From: Streptomyces rimosus
Lineage (GTDB): Bacteria > Actinomycetota > Actinomycetes > Streptomycetales > Streptomycetaceae
DNA: 64,000 bases
Reading direction: 5' to 3'
Assembly: GCF_008704655.1 (NCBI RefSeq)
Contig: NZ_CP023688.1
Span: 2,356,001-2,420,000, forward strand
Shown here: in pieces, positions 58,563-64,000 of the stretch
How the letters are laid out: each line of letters starts with the position of its first letter
How positions within the stretch are numbered: the first letter of the stretch is position 1
The notes under the pieces: generated by a model
Told to the model about the DNA's origin: nothing
What the model saw: only the letters and a program-made list of their open reading frames with translations
The model's database searches: none
Made by a program: the position numbers and the translations under genes

Positions 58563-59426
58563 TCAGCGGCGGTGCCGGGGCGCCGTCCGGCCCGGCGGCT
58601 CGGCGGCCAGCGCCTGCGGCGTGATGTCCTTGGCGAGGTCCGCGGCCACCCCGTCCAGGACGTCGTTCTCCCGCGCCGCGCGCTCCCGCTCCGCCTTCGC
58701 CTCCTCCTCGGCCTTCTCCTTGGCCTCCATCTCCGCGAAGACATCGATCGGCGCCGGCGCCTTGGCCAGGAAGACCCAGGTGAGCCAGACCGCCAGCAGG
58801 AACGGCGGGATCTTCAGCGCGATCAGCACCCAGCCGAGGTGGGTGGTGTCCGCCCACCAGTACAGCGGGAAGAGGATCGCGCACTTGGCCAGCAGGATCA
58901 GGCCCCAGGCCCAGCTGGCCTTGGCGTAGGCCTTCTTGCGGCCCGGGTTGCGGGTGCGCCAGGAGAGGTTCTCCTTGAACACCGGCCCCAGGATCAGGCC
59001 GATCAGCGGCGCGCCGGCCAGCGTGGTGACGATGTAGGCGACGCCCAGGCCCAGCGTGTAGAGCATGCCGGGCAGGTAGAAGTCCTTGGCGTTGTTGGTC
59101 ATCATCGCGAAGACCACGCCGAAGGCCACCCCGAAGACGCCGCTGAAGGCGTGCTTGACGGTGTCCTTGCGGACCAGGCGGGCGGCGGCCAGCACCAGCG
59201 AGACCGCCAGCGCGGCGATCGCGGAGATGTGCAGGTCCTTGTTGACCGTGAAGATCGTGACGAACAGCAGACCCGGCACCACGGTTTCCACCATGCCGCG
59301 TACGCCGCCGAACGCCTCGAAGAGGGCCGCCTCGGTGACGGCTCTGCCGTCGGCGGCGCCGTCCTGCTCCTGGACCGGCCCGTCGGCCGGTCCGGTGGTT
59401 CGCGTGGATCGGTCGTCAGACGTCAC
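58563..59426 (-). CDS. DUF3159 family membrane protein, 287 aa
   Basis: Actinobacterial integral membrane protein of unknown function. After a polar N-terminus (about 30 residues), five to six hydrophobic helices follow (VVPGLLFVTIFTV, HISAIAALAVSLVLAAA, FGVAFGVVFAMM and others), ending in a Lys/Glu/Ala-rich charged tail (about 235-287). The GTG start at 59426 lies 3 bp after the stop of the OB-fold gene, so the two form one operon. The pairing with an OB-fold protein next to trkA genes is, as I recall, conserved in streptomycetes. No enzymatic motif is visible. Confidence 0.88.
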   Translation of the reverse strand: MTSDDRSTRTTGPADGPVQEQDGAADGRAVTEAALFEAFGGVRGMVETVVPGLLFVTIFTVNKDLHISAIAALAVSLVLAAARLVRKDTVKHAFSGVFGVAFGVVFAMMTNNAKDFYLPGMLYTLGLGVAYIVTTLAGAPLIGLILGPVFKENLSWRTRNPGRKKAYAKASWAWGLILLAKCAILFPLYWWADTTHLGWVLIALKIPPFLLAVWLTWVFLAKAPAPIDVFAEMEAKEKAEEEAKAERERAARENDVLDGVAADLAKDITPQALAAEPPGRTAPRHRR

Positions 59427-59429
59427 CGG

Positions 59430-59828
59430 CTACTCCTGTCCGAGTGGTCGGAGTTCGTATTTCGGATTGAACAGCACCCGGCGTCCGTGGCTCATGGAGA
59501 TCCGGCCCGAGGCGATGAGCTTGCGGCCCGGCTCAATGCCGGTGATCGCGCGCCGGCCCAGCCACACCACGTCCAGCGCGGCGGAGCCGTCGAACAGCTC
59601 CGCCTCCAGGGCGGGCACACCGGCGCGCGGCCGCAGCGTCACATGCCGCAGGGTGCCGGTGACCTTGACTATCTGCCGGTCGTCACAGTCGCAGATGCGG
59701 GTACAGCCGGTGTCCTCGGCGTCCTGCCGCAGCTCGGCCGACTCCAGCTCCTCCTCGGAGGAGGACAGCCTGTCGAGCATCCGGCGGAACCGGCCTGCCG
59801 GCTTCTCGGATCGGGTCCCAGCACTCAT
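59430..59828 (-). CDS. OB-fold nucleic-acid-binding-like protein, 132 aa
   Basis: Small cytosolic protein. A helical N-terminal part (RFRRMLDRLSSSEEELE) and a Cys-rich turn (CTRICDCDDR) precede an OB-fold of the tRNA-anticodon-binding type (about 50-128; VKVTGTLRHVTLRP, ELFDGSAALDVVWLG, ISMSHGRRVLFNPKYEL). ATG 59828 (MSAGTRSEKPAGRFRRM) is chosen because the longer frame upstream has no family resemblance. It is followed at once by the DUF3159 gene. It could bind nucleic acid, but the ligand is not established for this family. Confidence 0.87.
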   Translation of the reverse strand: MSAGTRSEKPAGRFRRMLDRLSSSEEELESAELRQDAEDTGCTRICDCDDRQIVKVTGTLRHVTLRPRAGVPALEAELFDGSAALDVVWLGRRAITGIEPGRKLIASGRISMSHGRRVLFNPKYELRPLGQE

Positions 59829-59908
59829 GGGCCCAGCGTACCGGTGTACGGGGCCCGGGATCACGGCCGCGGAGCGCGCCGTACGGCCCGTCCGGCGCGC
59901 GGCAGCGG

Positions 59909-60592
59909 TCACTGCTCGAAGCGATAGCCCATGCCGGGCTCGGTGACGAAGTGCCGGGGGTGCGAGGGGTCGCTCTCCAGCTTGCGGCGCAGCTGGGCCA
60001 TGTAGACGCGCAGGTAGTTGGTCTCGGTGCCGTACGACGGTCCCCAAACCTCCTGGAGGAGCTGTTTCTGGCTGACGAGACGTCCCGTATTGCGGACCAG
60101 GACCTCCAGGAGATGCCACTCGGTCGGCGTAAGGCGTACGTCCCGGCCGCCGCGGTTGACCTTCTTGGCGGCCAGGTCGACGGTGAACCCCTCGGTCTCC
60201 ACGACCACCGCGTCGTCGGCGGGCCCGGTCGGCTCGGCCCGGCGCACCGCGGCCCGCAGCCGGGCCAGCAGCTCGTCCATCCCGAAGGGCTTGGTGACGT
60301 AGTCGTCCGCCCCGGCGTCCAGCGCCTCGACCTTCTCGTCCGAGGTCTGCCGGGCGGAGAGCACCAGGATCGGCACCCGGGTCCAGCCCCGCAGGCCCTT
60401 GATCACCTCGACGCCGTCCATGTCGGGCAGGCCCAGGTCCAGGACGATGACGTCGGGGTGGCGGGCGGCGGCCAGCTTGAGGGCGGTGGCCCCGTCGGGG
60501 GCCGCGTCGACCTCGTACTTGCGCGCCTTCAGGTTGATCACGAGGGCCCGTACGATCTGCGGCTCGTCATCGACCACAAGCACCCGGTTCAC
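59909..60592 (-). CDS. kdpE: KdpE response regulator, 227 aa
   Basis: OmpR-family response regulator of the Kdp potassium system. The receiver domain (1-115) has the phosphorylation Asp in VIVLDLGLPDMDG, DDEPQ acidic pocket and the Lys in VTKPFG. The C-terminal winged helix (about 130-225) ends RHFVTEPGMGYRFEQ. GTG 60592 follows GAGGAGAA at 6 bp, and the domain begins immediately after it. It lies downstream of kdpD with 124 bp between, in the order expected for the pair. No kdpFABC target operon is adjacent, so it must act on a distant promoter or on other potassium genes. Confidence 0.93.
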   Translation of the reverse strand: MNRVLVVDDEPQIVRALVINLKARKYEVDAAPDGATALKLAAARHPDVIVLDLGLPDMDGVEVIKGLRGWTRVPILVLSARQTSDEKVEALDAGADDYVTKPFGMDELLARLRAAVRRAEPTGPADDAVVVETEGFTVDLAAKKVNRGGRDVRLTPTEWHLLEVLVRNTGRLVSQKQLLQEVWGPSYGTETNYLRVYMAQLRRKLESDPSHPRHFVTEPGMGYRFEQ

Positions 60593-60716
60593 TGTCGTTC
60601 TCCTCGTGGTGGGGAAACCCGCCGGGCCGTGCCCGCGCGGTGTCGGCTGGAGGGCGGCTCCAGGGGGCCGGGGAGCGGCCCGTGCGGGGCCGCTCCGGGG
60701 TCGGCGGGGCGCGCGC

Positions 60717-63284
60717 TCACGTCGTCGCCTGGGCCGGGAGGTCGGGCCGTACCGGCGGGCGGCCGGCCGCGGCACGCAGCGTGAGGACCATGGTCATACC
60801 GCCGCCGGGGGTGTCCTCGGCGGCGAGCGTGCCGCCCATCGCCTCCGCGAAGCCGCGGGCGACGGCCAGCCCCAGGCCCACGCCCGCGCCGCGGGGCGCG
60901 TCCCCGTAGCGCTGGAACGGCTCGAAGATACGGTCCTTGGCGCTGTCCGGCACGCCGGGGCCGCGGTCGGCGATGCGCAGCTCGACGCGGTCGCCGAGAG
61001 CGCTCGCGGAGACCAGGACGCGTTCGCCGTCCGGGCTGTACTTGACGCCGTTCTCCACGAGGTTCGCCACGCAGCGCTCCAGCAGCCCCGGGTCGACGGC
61101 GACGATCGGCAGCTCCTCGGGGATGTCCAGGGTGACGCTGCCCTCGGGGACGCCGCCGAGCGCCATCGGCACCACCTCGTCCAGGTCGATGTCGCGGATC
61201 AGCGGGGTGACCGTGCCGGTCTGCAGACGGGACATGTCCAGCAGGTTGCCCACCAGGTGGTCCAGCCGGTCCGCGCCGGCCTCGATGCCCGCCAGCAGCT
61301 CCGCCTCGTCGTCCTCGGACCAGGCCACGTCGTCGGAGCGCAGCGAGGTCACCGATGCCTTGATGCTCGCCAGCGGCGTCCGCAGATCGTGGCTGACCGC
61401 GGCCAGCAGCGCCGTACGGATGCGGTTGCCCTCGGCCAGCTCGCGGGCCCGCTCCGCCTCGCCGACCAGCCGCTGGCGGTCCAGTACGACGGCGGCCTGC
61501 GCGGCGAAGGCGGCCAGCACGCGGCGGTCCTCGGCGGGCAGTACCCGGCCGGTCAGGGCCAGCGCCATATGGTCGCCGACCGGCATGTCCACGTCCGCGT
61601 CCTCGGGCCGCATGAGCGGCTTGGCCTTCGGGTCGCCCTCCGCGGTGCCGCCGACGCGGCCCGCGCAGGTCCACGGGGCCACGTCGCCGGTGCGCTCCAG
61701 CAGCGCGACCGACTCCATGCCGAAGGTCTCCCGTACCCGCTCCAGCAGCGCGTCCAGCGTCGTCTCGCCGCGCAGCACGCTGCCCGCCAGGAAGGAGAGG
61801 ATCTCCGACTCGGCGCGCAGCCGCGCCGCCTGGTGGGTCCGGCGGGCGGCCAGGTCGACCACGGAGGCGACCGAGACGGCGACCGCGAAGAAGATCACGA
61901 TCGCGACGATGTTCTTGGGATCGGCGATGGTGATCGAGTGAGTGGGCGGGGTGAAGTAGAAGTTCAGCAGCAGCGAGCCGACCGCCGCGGCGGCCAGCGC
62001 CGGCAGAAGCCCGCCGATCAGCGCGGCGGCGACGGTCAGGAAGAGGAAGAGCAGGACGTCGTTGGCCAGGCCCGGGCCGTTGTCGAGGGCGGCGAGCAAC
62101 AGCGACAGCAGGACCGGCCCTGCCACGCCCAGCAGCCAGCCGGCGATGATCCGGGCCCGGCCCAGCCGGGCCCCGCGCGCGACGGGCAGACCGCGCCCCT
62201 TGGCGACCTCGTCGTGGGTGACGATGTGCACGTCCAGGTCGGGCCCGGAATCGCGGGCCACGGTGGCACCGACGCCCGGCCCGAAGACGTACTGCCACGC
62301 CTTGCGGCGGCTGGAGCCCAGCACGATCTGGGTGGCGTTGACGCCGCGCGCGAACTCCAGCAGCGCGTTCGGTATGTCGTCGCCTATGACGTGGTGGAAC
62401 GTCCCGCCGAGGTCCTCGACGAGGGTGCGCTGTACGGCGAGCTCCTTGGGCGAGGCCGAGGTCAGCCCGTCGCTGCGCGCTATGTAGACGGCGAGCACCT
62501 CGCTGCCCGAGCCCTTGGCCGCCATACGGGAGGCGCGGCGGATGAGCGTACGCCCCTCGGGGCCGCCGGTGAGGCCGACGACGATGCGCTCGCGGCCCGC
62601 CCAGATCTTGGAAACGCTGTGCTCGGCGCGGTACTGCTGGAGGTATTCGTCCACCCGGTCGGCCACCCACAGCAGCGCCAGCTCCCGCAGAGCGGTCAGA
62701 TTGCCCGGCCGGAAGTAGTTCGACAGGGCGGCGTCCACCTTGTCGGGCTTGTAGATGTTGCCGTGCGCCATCCGGCGCCGGATCGCCTCGGGCGACATGT
62801 CGACCAGCTCGATCTGGTCGGCCCGGCGGACGATCTCGTCCGGCACCGTCTCGCGCTGCCGCACGCCCGTTATCGACTCGACCACGTCGCCCAGCGATTC
62901 GAGGTGCTGGACGTTGACCGTGGAGATCACATCGATCCCGGCCTCCAGCAGCTCCTCGACGTCCTGCCAGCGCTTGGCGTTACGGGAGCCGGGCACATTC
63001 GTGTGCGCGAGCTCGTCGACGAGCGCCACGGCCGGGTCGCGCCGCAGCACCGCGTCCACGTCCATCTCGGTGAACACGGAGCCGCGGTACTCCAGCTCCA
63101 CCCGCTCGATCTGCTCCAGCCCGTGCAGCATGACCTCCGTACGGGGCCGGTCATGATGCTCCACGAACGCCACCACGACGTCCGTCCCGCGCTCCACCCG
63201 CCGGTGCGCCTCGGACAGCATCGAGTACGTCTTTCCGACGCCCGGCGCAGCGCCGAGATAGATCCGTAGCTTCCCGCGTGCCAT
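60717..63284 (-). CDS. kdpD: KdpD osmosensitive potassium sensor histidine kinase, 855 aa
   Basis: Membrane sensor kinase for KdpE. It has an N-terminal KdpD domain with Walker A GAAPGVGKT (about 11-19) and VDELAHTNVPG, a universal-stress-like domain (about 235-360), four membrane helices (about 383-485) including the DUF4118 region LLNFYFTPP, a GAF domain (about 505-640), and the kinase core with phospho-acceptor His in VSHDLRTPLASIKA, an N-box (NLVENGVKYSPDG) and G-boxes (DRGPGVP, GVGLGLA). The length is standard. The start is ATG 63284. Upstream is an unrelated FtsX-like gene instead of kdpFABC. Confidence 0.95.
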   Translation of the reverse strand: MARGKLRIYLGAAPGVGKTYSMLSEAHRRVERGTDVVVAFVEHHDRPRTEVMLHGLEQIERVELEYRGSVFTEMDVDAVLRRDPAVALVDELAHTNVPGSRNAKRWQDVEELLEAGIDVISTVNVQHLESLGDVVESITGVRQRETVPDEIVRRADQIELVDMSPEAIRRRMAHGNIYKPDKVDAALSNYFRPGNLTALRELALLWVADRVDEYLQQYRAEHSVSKIWAGRERIVVGLTGGPEGRTLIRRASRMAAKGSGSEVLAVYIARSDGLTSASPKELAVQRTLVEDLGGTFHHVIGDDIPNALLEFARGVNATQIVLGSSRRKAWQYVFGPGVGATVARDSGPDLDVHIVTHDEVAKGRGLPVARGARLGRARIIAGWLLGVAGPVLLSLLLAALDNGPGLANDVLLFLFLTVAAALIGGLLPALAAAAVGSLLLNFYFTPPTHSITIADPKNIVAIVIFFAVAVSVASVVDLAARRTHQAARLRAESEILSFLAGSVLRGETTLDALLERVRETFGMESVALLERTGDVAPWTCAGRVGGTAEGDPKAKPLMRPEDADVDMPVGDHMALALTGRVLPAEDRRVLAAFAAQAAVVLDRQRLVGEAERARELAEGNRIRTALLAAVSHDLRTPLASIKASVTSLRSDDVAWSEDDEAELLAGIEAGADRLDHLVGNLLDMSRLQTGTVTPLIRDIDLDEVVPMALGGVPEGSVTLDIPEELPIVAVDPGLLERCVANLVENGVKYSPDGERVLVSASALGDRVELRIADRGPGVPDSAKDRIFEPFQRYGDAPRGAGVGLGLAVARGFAEAMGGTLAAEDTPGGGMTMVLTLRAAAGRPPVRPDLPAQATT

Positions 63285-63438
63285 GGCCCCATTGTCTTAC
63301 GTCCGACCCGCCCCCACCGGGCTGGGCCTCCTGCGACCCTACCGACCACACACCGGCACAAAAGGTGCAGGTGGCGGCTGGGGGGCGGGTCTTTACGGGA
63401 CTCTGATACGGGTGGGGGTGTGCGGGGGTGGTGGGGGC

Positions 63439-64000
63439 CTACCCGGTCCCCCGCAAGGCCGCCGCCGGGCGGTGCCGTAGGGCGATGCGGGTGGTCACGA
63501 TCCCTGTTGTGAGGGCGAGGAGGCCCGCGCCGCCCAGGATGAGGGCGACGGTGCCGGGCGCGAGGTGTGGGGTCGGCGAGCCGGTCAGGGCCTGGCTGAA
63601 CACCGCGAGCACCGCTCCGGCCACCGCCGCCCCGACGAGGAGCGCGGCGATGACGACCACGGCGTTCTCCAGGCGCATCATGCGGGCGACCTGGCCGCGG
63701 GTCGCGCCCACCAGGCGCAGGAGCGCGAACTCGCCGGAACGTTCCATCGTGGTCATCACCAGGGTGTTCACGACCGAGATCGAGGTGAAGGCCGTCACCA
63801 CCAGCAGGAGCAGATAGGTGGCGGTCATGGAGGCGTCCCGGTCGCGCAGGGCCTCGGCGCGGTGCGTGGCGTGGTCGAGCACCTGCCAGGACGGCTGGTT
63901 CCTGTGCAGGGACGCCAGGCTGTCGGCCAGCTGCCGCTGGGCGCCGGGGGCGGCACGTACGTACACCACGTCCAGGAGCGGCCGCTCGCCGTCCAGGTGC
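63439..64000 (-). CDS. FtsX-like ABC transporter permease, C-terminal part, cut by window edge
   Basis: The frame stays open from the right edge to the stop at 63439 (about 186 residues visible). It shows the end of a MacB/FtsX-type permease: a periplasmic segment, then three membrane helices (YLLLLVVTAFTSISVVNTLVMTT; AVVVIAALLVGAAVAGAVLAVF; ALILGGAGLLALTTGIV) with the cytoplasmic coupling loop RSGEFALLRLVGATRGQVARMM between the first two. The partner ATPase is outside the window. Function cannot be narrowed further. Confidence 0.85.
   Translation of the reverse strand, partial: HLDGERPLLDVVYVRAAPGAQRQLADSLASLHRNQPSWQVLDHATHRAEALRDRDASMTATYLLLLVVTAFTSISVVNTLVMTTMERSGEFALLRLVGATRGQVARMMRLENAVVVIAALLVGAAVAGAVLAVFSQALTGSPTPHLAPGTVALILGGAGLLALTTGIVTTRIALRHRPAAALRGTG

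Overview
The window is high-GC actinomycete DNA. GC-rich third codon positions, GTG starts, ATGA/GTGA stop-start overlaps, and the gene families on the right flank (DUF3159, OB-fold protein, paired TrkA proteins, KdpDE) all point to Streptomyces or a close relative. It divides into two parts: a nonribosomal peptide/polyketide cluster with its own amino-acid supply genes (about 0.9-38.2 kb), and mostly housekeeping chromosome (about 41-64 kb).

Left part. A dimethylargininase gene sits at the edge. Next come a diverged 2-isopropylmalate-synthase-like gene and a second set of tryptophan-entry genes: trpC, trpD, trpG, trpE and a type II DAHP synthase. These are arranged around a MocR-type regulator. 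trpA, trpB and trpF are absent, so the set looks like extra flux into the primary tryptophan pathway. Two divergent promoter regions here share a 12-bp motif that may be the regulator's site.

A tightly coupled rightward operon follows (10.1-38.2 kb): a KAS III-like protein lacking the usual catalytic His, a discrete A-T protein, a KS-AT(dead)-T-C-half C hybrid, an NRPS ending in a thioesterase (C(degenerate)-A-T-C-A(N-methyltransferase)-T-TE), and a 4005-residue NRPS (C-A(Thr)-T-C-T-E-C-A-T-C). The order is not collinear. The TE is in the middle gene, while the last gene ends in an intact C domain. A workable reading is that the last NRPS acts first (acyl-Thr, then a D-residue, then a third residue) and hands over to the TE-bearing NRPS, whose own first C domain has lost its catalytic His. 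That would give an acylated, probably lactonised, roughly five-residue peptide with Thr first and an N-methyl residue last. The last NRPS is also loaded with in-frame tandem repeats, some lying inside catalytic domains. No MbtH protein, exporter or tailoring oxidase is visible, so the cluster may continue beyond the left edge. A membrane acyltransferase gene lies convergent at the right end.

Middle (39.4-41.4 kb). This is an AT-richer, gene-poor stretch. It holds a possible short secreted peptide and two related small genes, the first of which appears interrupted by a stop codon.

Right part. It contains a 23S/tRNA uracil-methyltransferase-type gene, a KimA-like APC potassium transporter, a three-gene operon (NfeD-like protein, flotillin, very large AAA+ ATPase) of membrane-stress type, a PucR regulator, a two-RCK ion-channel-like protein, two overlapping trkA genes, DUF3159, an OB-fold protein, kdpE-kdpD without kdpFABC, and the end of an FtsX-like permease. 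Potassium handling and envelope maintenance are the common theme. The KimA-like gene and the trkA pair carry the same rare promoter-region 9-mer although they are now 12 kb apart.
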